64,000 nucleotides of DNA from Eutypella sp. D-1 (GCA_023313575.1 JAJTTP010000004.1:3028657-3092656); one strand, 5' to 3'. Shown: positions 11,352-24,030, numbered from the stretch's first letter. The notes: generated from the letters alone by a model not told the origin. Translations and numbers: made by a program.

Positions 11352-13888
11352 ATGTCGTCTTACCAAACGAACCTGGCAGTGTCACGCACAAGATCGTTGC
11401 GGGCACCTTCGTCCACCAAAACTGCCCTGACCGCCCCTCAAGCACCATCGACGACAAGTAGCAATAATTCCAGCTCGGCACCACCGTCGAGCTCTCATGT
11501 CTCGCTATTCCTCACGAACCTCCGACTCTTAGATCTTGATCTCGAACCGGACTGGCCGGGTATAAGCCTCACTACTTTCTCCGCGAAGGATGCCGGTGGC
11601 GGCCAGAAGAAACGCATTCAGTGCGTTGAGTGGGCTTTATATAACCTCTTCCTTCTCTGGGATCCAGATGAGGCACATAATGTATGGCATGATATGCATG
11701 ACACGCACAATCCCGGCCCTCCAAACCCTACCTTTTTCAGGTTCTTTAACTAACGGGGTTCCAGAAACTACGTCCATTCTTCCCTCCGCTCGACCAAGTC
11801 CAGTCCCTCAACCTCCGCGCCGCACTGCTCCGTGGCCTAGAACAAGCAAAGAAAAGTGGCGTGCTCGGCCGGGATGCTGTGGTTCGGAAGACTATGCTTG
11901 ACGAGTGCAAAGGCGAGAGGCTGGAGGAAGTATTGGCCTCCTTCTCGTCAGCCGTCCTCAAGAAGCTTGTGGCGGAACGCTCCTTGAATGGCGGGCTTGA
12001 ATTCCGACCCACAATATCCGAGAAGCTGGCACTGGAGAACTGGGGTTATACCGGTGATAGATCCACCCTCAACGCCTTGATTCTAGCGCACAGAGTATCC
12101 CTCAGCGCCCTCTTAGCCGACAAGAACACGGCAAGACAGAGGTACAAGGAATTCGAGCATTTGCTATATATCAAGGAGAAAGCACTTGCCCGGCGAAACG
12201 AGGGAGTCAATGCGCCGTGGAAAGCAGATGAGAAGGTCACTAACTCAACCCGGGAGGATATTCGCAAGATCGTGAAGACGAACTGGACTGGAAACGAGCG
12301 ATGGATAGACAGCCTCCTATTCAGCGACACCAAGCCGGGCAACGACGGGTTTCTCGGCAGGAGTTTCGATGAGATCTGGACGGATGTTGAAGAAGGGGAC
12401 ATTTCAGACCTAGAGGATCATAACACGGGACTCCTAGACAAGCTTGACGAGCGGGTGCGCCTGCAGAAGGCAAGACTGGAGAAATGGAATGGGTACCGGG
12501 AAAGGATGTTCGGGACGAAACATCCTGATTCACCCCGAGAAAAGGGCGATAGCAAGTCGAAAGAATGCCCTATCCAGTTCGACGCCCATAAAAGAATTAC
12601 TATCAGTGAGGAGGATACGGAACGAGTCGCAAGACGCATGATGACCCTCCCTACGGAATACGCCGATATACTGGAGGGGATGAAAGCGGACTTCGAGAGC
12701 ATGAAGAAAGCAAAGATCCCCGACATATCTAATCTGATCAGAACGTCCCAGGCTCAGCCTTCTTTCGGCGGGTTCCAAAACCTCAGCATACCCAATGACT
12801 TCGACGAGCCCATTGCGGATATGGGTGAATTTGAGGATGAGGCAGTCAAGAAGCCCCAACCAGGTCCAAAACCTGCGAGGTTACAATCGACTCGCATTGT
12901 CCGGCACAGCCAAGCCGAGCCCGACCCGTCGACGAAGAGACGACAGCTTCCCCAGCCCCGCTCTCTCGAGATGAAAAAGGCAGTGCCAGATAAAGGAACG
13001 ACATCAGATTCGGGCTCCGATCCCGACCCGCCCAAGCGAGAAACTAGTCGCATTGCTACGCGTATTGCTCGGCCACCTCTTCGCACCGATTCTGGGTTCC
13101 ATGATGACATGCCCTCGAAAACCAGGCAGAATATCTCACCAGATATATCGCCGAAGTCATCGCCACCGCCGCCGCCGCCGCCAGAGGAAAAGGCCCCCCC
13201 AGCATTACCACATCCCCCCTCGCCTTCACCACCACCACTGCCTCCGCGGCGACCATCCCACACCCAGGTCATGGCCGATCAGATCCTGGCGTCCATGTCC
13301 AACGCCTCGCCGTCGCCGGCAAAGAACCCGCGCCCCGCGCTCTCGCTCGCCGAGCGGGCGCGCATATCCATGAGCCGCACGCGGGCCTACTCGCAGGAGG
13401 AACCCGATTTCGACCCGCTGCTCTCGCCATCGCCCGGCGTCAGGGCCGGCGCCGGGGCCGGCGTCATAAACAACCCGCGCTCACCCTCGTACTCGCACAC
13501 GCACACGAAATCAGAGCCCGCGAACTCCGCTGACCCAGCAGATGGCGACAACAACGGCATGGACGACGGCGGCGAGATCGACGGCTACGAGGATCTGGTG
13601 GCGCGCACGCGGCGGTCGATGGCCGGGTACGAGGCGGCGCGGCAGAAGGCGCAGCTAGAGCGACGTCGGTCCTTGCGGCGGAGCCGCATGCCGCAGCGCA
13701 GGGATACGCAGCCGTTCCCGCCGCTCGACGAGGAGGGCTACGGCGCCGCCGACGCCTCGATCGTCGAGGAGCTCCTGGATGCTGGACCCGCTGACGTCGA
13801 TATGGAGACCGTCTTCCGCAGTCGTCCTAAGATCGCCGCGAGTCCGCCCATGAGCCCTGTTAAGCTGGCCTGGGATGACGGGGTGTAG
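11352..13888 (+). CDS. HAUS6: augmin complex subunit 6 (HAUS6)
   Basis: Subunit of augmin, which recruits gamma-tubulin to existing spindle microtubules so that new ones branch from them; acts in mitosis. Exon 1 is 11352-11681 and exon 2 is 11765-13888, with an 83-base intron (GTATGG...CCAG), giving 817 residues. The join DPDEAHN-KLRPFFPPLDQ restores the HAUS6 N-terminal domain. That domain begins near residue 50 with SLFLTNLRLLDLDL and DWPGI and continues through QKKRIQCVEWALYNLFLLW, QSLNLRAALLR, VLGRDAVVRKTMLDECKG and LEEVLASFSSAVLKKLV. The middle is alpha-helical and charged, as expected for a coiled-coil-rich subunit. The C-terminal third is disordered, with an eight-proline run and further Pro clusters near residues 575-610 and many SP sites. 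The start follows an A/T-rich leader; a second ATG lies 8 bases upstream in another frame. Confidence 0.88.
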
Positions 13889-16800
13889 GGTGCGGGGAGA
13901 TGGATGATGGTATTATTCACATGCATGCATACATACATGGCAACGCGGAAAGTAGAGAGAGGATGGAGATGTTGAGTCTTGGGCAGGCATTAGGTAAGAT
14001 GATACATGTGAAACTTGCAGTGGCGGGAATAAGAAACGAGAATAGCGAATGGACAGCCTTAATTTTTTTTTTTTTTTACAGATAATAAACAATTGCGTGA
14101 GTATCTGAATCTGAGGTAGGCAGGACCGTGATATCGCCTATTCTAGGCTCCTAAAGGAGTACCCGGGCCTAGAGTGGGGAGGTTCTTCTTTTTCCTCCCT
14201 TCCCCAGAGCCGTAGCAGGCCCCAAAATGGCCCGAAATACAAACCCTGTTTTGGTTGCGACGTATATATATGTATGCTCTACAATTATTTTCATGCATGT
14301 GAGTATCAGATGTGTAGTTATGTAGATAAGGAATAGCGCCGGTGTAGACTAATTAAGAAGAGCTTATTAACACCATAAAACAGCAGGTCCTAAAATGAAG
14401 CTATCATCGATTCGAGTTCACATTCTCAGCGATATGATTATACTGCCCTCATACCCCGATAGGAAGCTGGTCTTCAACCTCGTAATTAAGAAGAGAAATG
14501 AGAGAAATTACGGAACTGGGCATTAGTAAGGCCTCGGTCCCGACTCGATAAGTTTTTCGATTACTCTGAGTGCATATCATAGTGACGCAGCAAAAGTTTC
14601 GGAACACGCACCCAAGGCCATCCAACCAGCCCCAAACCCAACAGCTTCACTTATGCCGATTATCCCAGCCACCTATCCATAATAGTTGATATTAGACAGG
14701 CGTATACGATGGAAGGTGCTTTACACGATAATATATATTAATAGCCCGTAGAACAACCCATCGCAGCGATAAGGACCTCGATCCGGTGGGGCGTGATATC
14801 GATGAGATGGTTTAACGTCTCCTCTGCGAGCTCCTACCACCTCGACCACCGTCCATACGAGTGACTTCAGGATAGTAAAAGGTTCATTTAAGGAAATAGA
14901 CCGCCTACAGATATTGCACCTGGTCCCCTTTATTATCACATCACCATTGATAACCCAGCGCCAACGGAATTTTTACATGGGCAGGGAACCCGCAACTCAC
15001 TCTCAATCATTCATGACGCTTCGCGAACTTGAGTAGATTACGTATTGCGATCTTTCAATACTGCATGAACATGGCATCTACTTCCACTCTTACCGGATTT
15101 ACTTTTAATAATAATAAGAATGAAAATCCTGGGTGTTGGTGGTGAGGAGCCGTAGTGGCAATTTGTTGCAGTCCTGACTTTAAGTTCCCTAATTGACTAC
15201 TAACTATCAACACCACCTACATACGTCGAGAATTTCTACCAGCCGCGTGACGCGTGACTCGTCTTGCCGATTCGACTATTCCCCACCGCATAATTGGCTA
15301 ACCGATAAGCTAGCTATGGACATCACCTAGATAGTTAACCCACCTCCGCCGCGCGCTGTTGCCCGTTGCTACTTCTTCCCCAGGACGTAGGTCATGCCAC
15401 CGGCAAGAACGTATTGCACACAAATTTTGACAGCGCCGACGTAACGTAGTGTACTCTCCGTAGGAGTGAGCGGGCGAGCGGGCAAGAGAGTGTGTCAGCG
15501 TGTCAGGGAGCGAGCGAGCCTCGGCTGTTTCCGGGGTACGGCGGGCCGAGGACGGGGACTTTTCGGAGCTAACCTGTTTTTTTTAGCGGCTGGCCGGGTG
15601 GACTTGTTCGTCACGGCCGGCGCGACGCGCCGCTGGTTAGGTAAAATGGGTCGGCTTAGGGGCTATGAAGCTCGTGACTTGAAATTTGTATTGATATGTT
15701 TCCTACTGTGGAAGAGGCGCTGTGCGTTATTCTGTCTGGTTTGGTGTGGCGTCGTGTACTATGTATAATTTCGAACTATCGGGATGTGGCTTTCATCAGT
15801 GCTTTTACTTGGAGGACGGAAGCTGGTTGTGTGCATCTGGTTATAACTAACTCCGCCCTCACAACTAACTACCTGTGAATGTGCAGGATTTGCTATGTAG
15901 GCTGGAACCCGTGGAGTTTCTGGTAGGTTCCGGTGGTCGGCCATGGCATAGCGCATGAACTCAAAAATCGCGGAAGTGTCCACCATCTGGGTCATGCAAC
16001 ATGATCTCTATCTATGTAGTAGTAGCGCAGTCAAAAATGACAGATCCGCCTCACGTTCTTCGGTATCGTTTCCCCCAGATGCAACATTGTCTGCGCTTTG
16101 CGAGGGATTCTCTTCGATCATCCTACCGTCTATTCGAGGAAGAATGAAGAAAAGCGTAAAAAGAATCGGCAAAGGTTTAATCACGCGGATGCGAATGGAT
16201 CACGGAGCCGACCACTTCGATACTTCTGTCTGTCGTTGTGTTGACCATCATTTGATTGTTGGTAATTACGCGAGGAGCCGCATAACTAAACCCCTGTCAG
16301 GCTCTGCCGTCCGCACTAGTTAGTAGATAATTTTTTCCTATGTATGGTCCCGGGATCTCATTAGCTAGTCTAGCGTTACACTTGGAACATATCAATCGGT
16401 CGACAACATGTGTGCTTGGATGGAAGATGGTCAGTTTTATTCACGGAATTCGCGAGCCTAGTCCGGTACCAGTAGCCTGGTAATCGAATCTATTTGTCGT
16501 GATTTGGTTATTGGCCGTGCAGGAGTTCATCAAAAGAGGCTTGTCGACCCGAACCAAGATTCCCGGCTCGTCGCTTCGCCTGTCGCGTCGGCTCGCTTCC
16601 CCGACCACGAGGGCTCCCCCCCACATTCCCCTCCTAGCCCCTACTCTAGCCGGTAGTCTCAATGCGCCCCCAATTCGGGGAAAATTCTATGGGGATTTGG
16701 GGGACTGTTTGGGGGAATCGCGCCGGCTTTTCGTGTCCGTCTCTTCTCCAGCCTTTTCCTCCAGTCTCTCCGCGAGAGCGCGCTCGAGGGCGCTACAGAG

Positions 16801-17133
16801 CTCGTGGGGTTCCCTCCGCGACAGGTTGTGGGTACCCCGTCCGGGGCTGGACCTGCTAGTAGTAGTTATCGCCTAATAGCCAGGAGAAAGCGGTAGGGGT
16901 TGATGCAGTTAGATCCCAAGGATCGTCCCACATGTCACTACCGCCATCTCGGGATGGGGCGTCTGTAAGATTTGCGGGGGAAGCGACGGCGAGGATGGTT
17001 TCGTAACAAAAATGTATAATACGCCGTCATGACCCTGCGTAGTAGATCTCCTCCTTTACCTTCTTTATCCCACCCCCAAACCAACGACGATTTTTTCAAA
17101 GGAGGAAGGAAGCGACCTGGGAAAAACTTCAAC
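13889..17133. other. intergenic 3.2 kb, no gene seen
   Basis: I find no supported gene. It holds a T15 tract (about 14062-14077) and A/T-rich stretches. The 15.4-16.9 kb part contains several open frames (for example 15466-15768, 16499-16876), but their translations are low in structure and match nothing I know. Confidence 0.5.
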
Positions 17134-18980
17134 ATGGGCGGATTCAAAGCGATCGAAGATCGGCCGACGCCTAAGGAGGTTTACAATTGGCGTCTATATG
17201 GCGAATGTTTGGTCATCTCGACTGGGTCGCTGCTGTAAGTTCGGGCGTAATAAAAACGACTGCATTTTTCTGTGAGCACACTCTGAGATAGGTAAAATTA
17301 GATTCGGCTACGATTCCGCCTTCATCGGCACGACGATCAGCCGCCCCTACTTCAAGTCGAGTTTCGGCATCACCGCCGAAAATAGCAATGAAGTATCCAG
17401 CAACATCACCTCGACCTTCCAGGCCGGCGCCCTGGTAGGCGCGCTTGCCTGCTTCTTCGCAACCGAGAAGATCGGTCGAAAATGGACACTAGAGACCAAC
17501 GTGTTCATCTTCCTGGTCGGCGCTGTGCTCATGACCGCCACCAGTGGCAACCTGGACATGATGTACGCGGGCCGCGTGCTGACTGGTTTCGGGTGCGGCG
17601 CCATCACAGCCACCGTACCTAGCTACATCGCCGAGCTCTCGATTCCTTCCATCCGTGGCATCCTAACGGGTCTCTTCGAGATCGCCTACCAGATTGGTTC
17701 TCTCATCGGCTTCTGGATCAACTACGGAATCAACCAGAACATCTCGGTTAACAGCGCGGCGAGCTACCGGATCCCCATGGCCGTACAATTCATTCCCGCT
17801 GTCCCGCTCTTCATCGGCGGCCTCTTCCTTCATGAGAGCCCGCTGTGGCTGATGCGCAAGGGCAAGCTCGAGCAGGCGAAGAAGACGCTCGTCGATTTGC
17901 GCCACCTCCCCGTCGACCACGTTTATGTGCAGGAGGACATCGCGACCCTCGAGTCCCGGATCCAGGAGGAGGCTTCTCTCTCAGCGGCGTACGGAACTGG
18001 CACCATCGCTTTTTATCGTGGAGCCCTGAAGCAGTTCTGCCAGAGGGGCATGCGCAACCGTGTCCTCCTCGTTTTTCTCGCGTTCACTCTGCAGAACATG
18101 TCCGGTGCCGCCGCCATCAACTACTACTCGCCCACACTATTCGCCTCTCTGGGTGTCACCGATGTCGCCCTATACACTGGTATCTACGGTCTGGTTAAGG
18201 CTGTGGCTTCCATCATATACTACGTATTCTTCATCGACATGTTGGGTCGCCGCCGTCCGACGATCATCTCCTCCATTGCTTGCTCGCTGTGCCTGTGGTT
18301 TGTCGGTTCCTACGTCAAGATCGGCCACCCAGCCGACATCATCAAGGCCGGTGGTACTCTTTCCAAGTCCACTGACCAGGGTGGCAAGGCGGCCATCGGC
18401 ATGGTCATGATATACTCTATCTTGTAAGTTTGAAGGCGTCAAAAAGGGTCGAGTTAACCGTAAAGCCCTGTTTACTAATATGAGATGTTCTCTCCAGCTG
18501 GTCCTTCGGTCTCAACGGTATTCCCTGGATTGTCTCCGCTGAGATCTTCCCCGGCGCACTCCGAAACTTCTCGGGCACCTTCGCTGCCCTCTGCCAGTGG
18601 GCCGTCCAGTTCGCTATGACCAAGGCCCTGCCGTACATCTTCACGTCTTTCGGCTATGGAACCTGGTTCTTCTTCGCTTCATGGATGTTATTGGCCAGTA
18701 CATGGGCCTTTTTCATGCTGCCCGAGACCAAGGGTCTTACACTCGCCCAGATGGACATTATCTTGTATGTCAAGCCACAATCTTTCCCCAACCCCCTGCG
18801 TAAGCTTTTTTTCGTTCTATGGAGCTAACCTTACGTTTCTCCCACAGCGGATACAACTGCGAGGGCCACCACGGTATCCCCCACACATCCGTCACAACCA
18901 AACTCACGAAGCAGGATCATGACATCGCCATGGCTCAGGACAGCAAGGTCATGGATGCAGACCACGCCGAGTCCGTGTAA
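17134..18980 (+). CDS. MFS sugar/quinate-type transporter
   Basis: Plasma-membrane proton symporter of the sugar porter family. Four exons, 17134-17234, 17302-18423, 18498-18764 and 18848-18980, all joined in phase 2, giving 540 residues. Introns use GTAAGT, GTAAGT and GTATGT donors with TTAG, CCAG and ACAG acceptors. The N-terminus (EDRPTPKEVYNWRLY, then FGYDSAFIGTT) resembles fungal quinate permeases (QutD/qa-y) and related hexose carriers. Further signatures are GRKWTLE after helix 2, GRVLTGFGCG, HESPLWLMRKGK at the end of helix 6, MLGRRRP between helices 8 and 9, and PETKGLTLAQMD after helix 12. The hydrophilic tail is rich in His and Asp. The frame is open 35 codons upstream (from 17029), but that extension is Pro/Ser/Arg-rich and unlike the family, so 17134 is preferred. 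The substrate cannot be told; there is no quinate gene cluster around it. Confidence 0.9.
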
Positions 18981-19182
18981 GAGTTGGGACTGGTTTTTCA
19001 TGCATCATTAAAGTTTTCATTTCTGTGATCTGTAGTATAATGTACACCCTGGATATCATAATACCCCATATGACGAACCCGAACCCCTGTAAATAATACA
19101 ATCGACTGTACATGCCCTTATCCTAACACTTTGACACCGTAACTTAAATCTCTGCTTCACGTATCAGACCCCGCACATCAAT

Positions 19183-19575
19183 TTAGTCGTGTTTGTGGGG
19201 GACAAGTCTTTTGAAGGCCTCCTTGATTTTCTTCCCCGGGCTGTGGCCACGGTGCAGTTTCCTCTGGTAACAAGTGAGCGATTTGTTCCCGGTGGTTGAG
19301 TCATGACATTCGTCGACAAAAGAAAATGGGGTATGGCTCACCTCAGCACCGTGGATCAGGTCGTGCTCCCACACGGCGGCATCGTCAGACAGTCCGCGCT
19401 TGGCGGCCGCTTCGTGCTCGGCTTCCTCATGTTCGGCGCGGTGCATGAACTGGCCCTCGGCGATCGCCGCCTCGTCAGTGATACCGTGCCCGAGGTCCTT
19501 GTCCGCGCCCCGCATCATGTCGCGCTCCGCTAGCGCGGCGGAGTCGGGAAGTCCGTGGCCCTCTGGATGCTTCAT
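19183..19575 (-). CDS. small three-repeat protein
   Basis: I do not recognise a named family. ATG is at 19575; exon 1 is 19575-19342, a 78-base intron spans 19341-19264 (GTGAGC...CCAG), and exon 2 is 19263-19183, giving 104 residues. Residues about 7-78 are built from three imperfect units: HGLPDSAALAERDMMRGAD, HGITDEAAIAEGQFMHRAE and RGLSDDAAVWEHDLIHGAE. Each has Gly-X-X-Asp-X-Ala-Ala followed by an acidic amphipathic helix. The tail after the intron is strongly basic (GKKIKEAFKRLVPHKHD). This acidic-body, basic-tail layout recalls small fungal stress or conidiation proteins, but that is only an impression. The intron has no in-frame stop, so an unspliced form of 130 residues is possible. 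It is convergent with the transporter gene, whose stop is about 200 bases away. Confidence 0.7.
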   Translation of the reverse strand: MKHPEGHGLPDSAALAERDMMRGADKDLGHGITDEAAIAEGQFMHRAEHEEAEHEAAAKRGLSDDAAVWEHDLIHGAEVSHTPFSFVDECHDSTTGNKSLTCYQRKLHRGHSPGKKIKEAFKRLVPHKHD

Positions 19576-21406
19576 GGTTGATGCTGTTTAAGTGATATGA
19601 GTCTTATGTGTTTTTTCTTCTGGATTTGGTTGTTCAATGGTTTGGCTGATTATTCAATGAATTTCGTCCGTATTGTAAAGGACCTAGGTGGAAACTGTGG
19701 CCCTTAGGAGGGGCGGCATGGATATATACTTTTGCCCCGGCATCCATCTCATGACATCCTCTAGAGATGTTCCAGACACTTCCCTCAAATGTATCCTTCC
19801 TACTGCGTAAGCAGTCAGATGATACGGAACCTCCAGGTATTCCGCAATTGGGTTTCGCGCTTGATGTCAGAGCGTGGGACTGAGCCCCCCAAGACCTCCC
19901 TCGTCCGGCTGTTATGCGAACGCGGCCATTCGACGGCGTGTCGTTCACGCTATGTCATGCGACGTCATAAGTTGGAGACCGCCGCCGTTCTGGAAGGATA
20001 CAACGAGAGGGTCGGGGTTTGGTGGGTGGTTCTGGATGGTTGCGTGCGGGTGAGCGCGGGGGTGGGCTGATCGGCGGGCGATTTGCCAATTGACGGAACA
20101 TGCGACGATCTCATAACGGCCCTCTCGCTATTCGCCAATTAAGTTTGACATGTCCGCCGGCTCCGAACGCTATATTATAGCACCCCTTCCCTCTATTCGC
20201 CGCCTATCACGTATGTTCAATATCGCTACGCCAGCGTGGCAATGGTTATGTTACTTTGTCTATATTGTCCCAGATTGTGCCAACCACGACAACAAGTCTT
20301 GGCATTCGAGTAACGATTGAACGGCAGCCCTGAAGATGCATATATGATAGACATTACTTCATCATCCCAGTCACCACTACACATTCAGCAGTCTGACAGT
20401 CATCTACTCCAGGATGTACAAGTCCTTTACCCATTCGCCTCTTCGCAACACCCACCCGTCAGGTTGCTGGTGTATGCAGGTTCGATTTTGACCTACGACG
20501 ATAAAAGGTCGCAGCAGATCTAGCAAAATATAGAAGGGCATTGAGGGCATCGGCTTTCATAGGTAATACGTTCACGACAGGTCACCATATACGATTTCTA
20601 TGCGTGGAGCGCATTAAATTTCCACGAGATGACAGGTGTCTCGCTACACATCATGCACTTCCCAACAGACCCCTTAGCCTAGCGGCAATAAATTGAGGGG
20701 TAGAGGGGAAGTCCGTATCTGTATAAGAAGGAACATGTCCAAGCGTGAGAACAAGATGGAAGAGTTCGGCATACCGGTAAAGGATCTAAAGCGAAGATAT
20801 CGAGATCTGGGTAGAATCTCGAGTAAACTGTATCTCCTGTAGTTGGTTAGGATACCGTTGCTGAACATCGAATATGTCATAGCTTCAACACTACTGCCGT
20901 TCGATGTCTCGTCAGGAAGGCTTGAAGTATGGCTGCGGGACGAATATGACCATAACAAATCCATGGGGATGAATAGGTAAAGCACGCACTTGACTTGGGG
21001 GCTTAGGCGATACCTGAACAAGTCTAAGTGCACGGAAGAAAGTTCATCCGTCTACATACAATTGGATGATATAAAAAGCAGGCAGAGGGCGGTCCTTCTA
21101 TTGATCTTTCTCTGTCTCACCTATCACACGGTTTTCAATGCCCTAAACCTTTCCGTCGACAAGATAAGCAGGCTTAAAGTATATGCCACCAGTTTGGGTA
21201 GTGTCAACGAGTCACTTCACTTAAACAGCAGGTGTACGATGCCAAATATACGTCTGGGAACATCTGCTACTGCCAAGACAAACCCTGCTGTTGCCTAGTT
21301 CTTGCACCAGGTATATATTTGCTACGTCTCACAGCCACCCGCGTTCGATCTTTGCTCCCCTTCCCTTTTGTAAAGTACTAGGCTACGAGCCAGCACTGTG
21401 TTCCTC
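19576..21406. other. intergenic 1.8 kb, no gene seen
   Basis: It contains only short frames; 19789-20070 (+) and 20674-21033 (-) show no family features. The first part is the promoter side of the three-repeat protein. Confidence 0.45.
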
Positions 21407-22516
21407 ATGGGTATGTGTGGCTTTGAACCCGACGAAACCACGTGGAGTGCAGCACGGTGGAATGTCCTCGCCCCCGAGCTGGGGCAAAGGCAGGAATTGA
21501 GCAAAGAAAAGATCGGTCGCACGAGCCCCTCTGTGCATATCAAAGAATTTTTGAGGGGGGAAAGGTCATGGGGTGCTTTTGAAAAGCTGGCGCGGACTGA
21601 GCCTGACGAGCTCGCGGTCCCGATCACCCCCTTGCCTCCGCAATTTCGAAACACAACCGAGTCTCTGTCCTCGGTAGAGCTGCTTCCGTTGGAACTTCTC
21701 CGCATGGTCTTTTCAGGTCTTGAAGTTTCCGACAAGGTGGCCTTAGGCCTCTGCTCCCAAACACTCTGGTGTAACTTCATACACGAGTTGCAGTCTTCTT
21801 ACCGGGCCAACATTGCGCCTTGGGCCGGCAAGCTGATCATCTGCACGGGCAGCTGGCTAACGGATGTCCCGCCTGAAGTCCATGCTCTGTATCCGGAGAT
21901 TGATGAGAATGAGCGGGCAAGACCCATGACACGCAACAACAGGCGGCGTGGGATGGCCGCTGCGCGGAGGTGGAACTGGGACGCGTATTACTTGTTTACG
22001 GATGTAGGCTGTGGCATTGAGTCGCAATATCTCGAGGCATTTAAAGCGCATACCAGTTCAACCAGTTCATCGAGGATGCCCGAGAAGCTGCAGGAGGAAC
22101 TCTGTTCCAAGCTCAAGAAAGGGTATCTCTACCCGCAGCGTATCTCACTTGGCAGCTCCTGGGTTCTGCGCAACCTTAACACCCGCGAGATTGTGCACTT
22201 CAGTCTGGTCAAGAACGATGGCGGGGACCACTTTCGACCCGTTATCGGGTGCTCTCACCCCTGGCTAACCCTAGACTTTGTTCTCACCATGCGCATCTGT
22301 TGGTTGGGACATCTTAGAGATAGGGGTATCGAGCTCGAGGCTAAACGGAGGATCCGACCATTACATTACGGTCCATGGGCCGGACACCGCTTTGATCTGA
22401 TCGAGGCTGAAGATCTCGATCAGACGGAGGCCTGGAAAGACTGCACGAGCGATGTAGCTAGTGAAGCAGTGATTCTACGGGACGCTTTGATGAGGGAAGC
22501 CGAAATAGATATATGA
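21407..22516 (+). CDS. F-box-like hypothetical protein
   Basis: Single-exon gene of 369 residues starting at the ATG at 21407 (MGMCGFEP); a second ATG lies two codons on. An F-box-like segment is visible near residues 88-125 (SLSSVELLPLELLRMVFSGLE, followed by ALGLCSQTLW). In fungi this arrangement usually marks an adaptor that brings a target to an SCF ubiquitin ligase through Skp1. The remainder (about 130-369) is Trp-, Arg- and Leu-rich without recognisable repeats, resembling the many lineage-specific F-box proteins of Pezizomycotina. It ends RDALMREAEIDI. The degree of match to a true F-box is moderate, so the ubiquitin role is inference; expression as one exon is supported by an uninterrupted frame. 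Confidence 0.7.
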   Translation: MGMCGFEPDETTWSAARWNVLAPELGQRQELSKEKIGRTSPSVHIKEFLRGERSWGAFEKLARTEPDELAVPITPLPPQFRNTTESLSSVELLPLELLRMVFSGLEVSDKVALGLCSQTLWCNFIHELQSSYRANIAPWAGKLIICTGSWLTDVPPEVHALYPEIDENERARPMTRNNRRRGMAAARRWNWDAYYLFTDVGCGIESQYLEAFKAHTSSTSSSRMPEKLQEELCSKLKKGYLYPQRISLGSSWVLRNLNTREIVHFSLVKNDGGDHFRPVIGCSHPWLTLDFVLTMRICWLGHLRDRGIELEAKRRIRPLHYGPWAGHRFDLIEAEDLDQTEAWKDCTSDVASEAVILRDALMREAEIDI

Positions 22517-22726
22517 AGTTACTGCTGTGTGCGTTCTGTCTCAATACAGCCTGCATTAACATCGGCGTCTGCTGGCCAAGTCGCTTAGCCCACCCCTTTC
22601 GACCAGAAGTTCGCCTCACGATTTTGCCCTACAGGGACCAGAGAGTTACAGAAGCTTCTAAGGAGTCTAAGAGCTGCGCTACATTTCTCATGCCATTACA
22701 TTGCAATACTCCTGCATTCAGCCAAC

Positions 22727-23330
22727 ATGAAACTCCCGGTTATCTACTTGCTTCTTCTGGTGTCTATTGTATCTGCAATTTGGCGCATGCACCTTCAGCC
22801 GCACATACAGCGCTTTCGTGGACTCCGAAACTTTACCAATCCGAAACATCGCCTCGAACCTACGCCAGGAAAGGGTACGGGACCTTACTCTAGAAGAGTT
22901 GGAACAGGCGTGCGTTCTGTCATGCGTTGATTCTCTGGAAACCCATGTGCGCAATGTATGGGACGCCTGTGACCAGCCTGGAGACTTCGCGCCCGTAAAC
23001 GATAGTTTAGACCCCTTCGGTCCAACGAACCTACATTACTGGAGTACACGGAACACGCACGAGCACGCCGGCTCCCAGTACGCGTCGGTCGGGCTTCGCG
23101 CTGACGCATCAGACAGATTGGTGGGTAGGGCAGCTTGCCAAGGGCTTGGAGACAGTGCAGAATTGTCGCGCCGATGACTACGATGGCCTCGCGATGGTCG
23201 ACTTTCGCCACAACTAGTACCACGACATACACGTCTTCTACCGAGGCAGAGGGCACGGAGACGATATCAGCTACCTCGAGTTCTGTGTCGGGTGTTAGTA
23301 ACCGCCTATTCTGGCGCAACTGAGATGGCC
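22727..23330 (+). pseudogene. frame-broken secreted-protein relic
   Basis: An ATG at 22727 opens a typical signal peptide (MKLPVIYLLLLVSIVSA). Its own frame then becomes uninformative, while the frame one base over carries sensible mature sequence from about 22775: FGACTFSRTY, LEELEQACVLSCVDSLET and VWDACDQPGDF, ending near TNLHYW. A third frame continues with QTDWWVGQLAKGLE, VQNCRADDYDGLAMVDFRHN, a TAG, then YHDIHVFYRGRG and ISYLEFCV up to about 23290. The paired cysteines with Leu/Ser-rich spacing recall spacer segments of secreted fungal LysM-type proteins, but no LysM domain is seen. One missing or extra base near 22770-22780, another break or an unseen intron near 23040-23110, and one stop would explain it. 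Alternatively it is a functional gene whose introns I failed to place. Confidence 0.4.
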
Positions 23331-24030
23331 ATCCCTCATACCAAACTTCACTGCAGCATTCACGTCTGACGCACCGAACAGCGGTGCGAATCGACTGGAA
23401 CTTCCACCTTCCACTGCTGGGACTCTGGTAGTTTAAGAAAGGACTATGTAGTATAACCATTCAGGGCTCGGTAAGAGTAACCACCAGTTAGCGCGAAAGA
23501 AGAGAAGTTCAAGTCTTAGCGTTCCACGATCATGCAATACACGCTCGCGACGAGACTAAGTGCATGGCAATGGTCCTCGGTGGGAGAGAAATGCTGCAGA
23601 ATATCGAAGAGACTCGAGTAAGCTATTCCATCTCACGAAAGTAGTACGAGGCAACGCCGATAGAGAACATGACCATTGAATTATACATTTTTACCCTTTA
23701 GCTAGTTTATGAGTCCCCTGACCTATATGAGCGGGGAAGGTCTCCATGACCAGAGTATCCATGGGCTTGACAATGCCAAAACTGCCAAAAAGCGAATCAG
23801 CTCGTCTGTGTTATCGCCAGTCCCGCCTACTTCAACAAACAACCTTTTTCCTCCCCTGGCCCTCTTCCCTTGCTCGAGATAACATTCTTGATTCAGAAAG
23901 GCACCGGTATAGCTTCCTTCAGTATCCTCCGCTATGTTGGCCATTCATCTAGCTCATTGAGAGCCACCAGTCTCGCAAGGACTCGAAGAGGTCGAGGGCG
24001 CGGGCCATGCTCGACAATATCATGTAGAGA
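23331..24030. other. intergenic, no gene seen
   Basis: I see no coding signal. It is the shared 3' flank of the secreted-protein relic and the ankyrin gene. Confidence 0.4.

Noticed and set aside
15466..15768. 100-residue Arg/Gly-rich frame in the 13.9-17.1 kb gap
   Set aside because: Repetitive GC-rich start and no recognisable features; likely chance.
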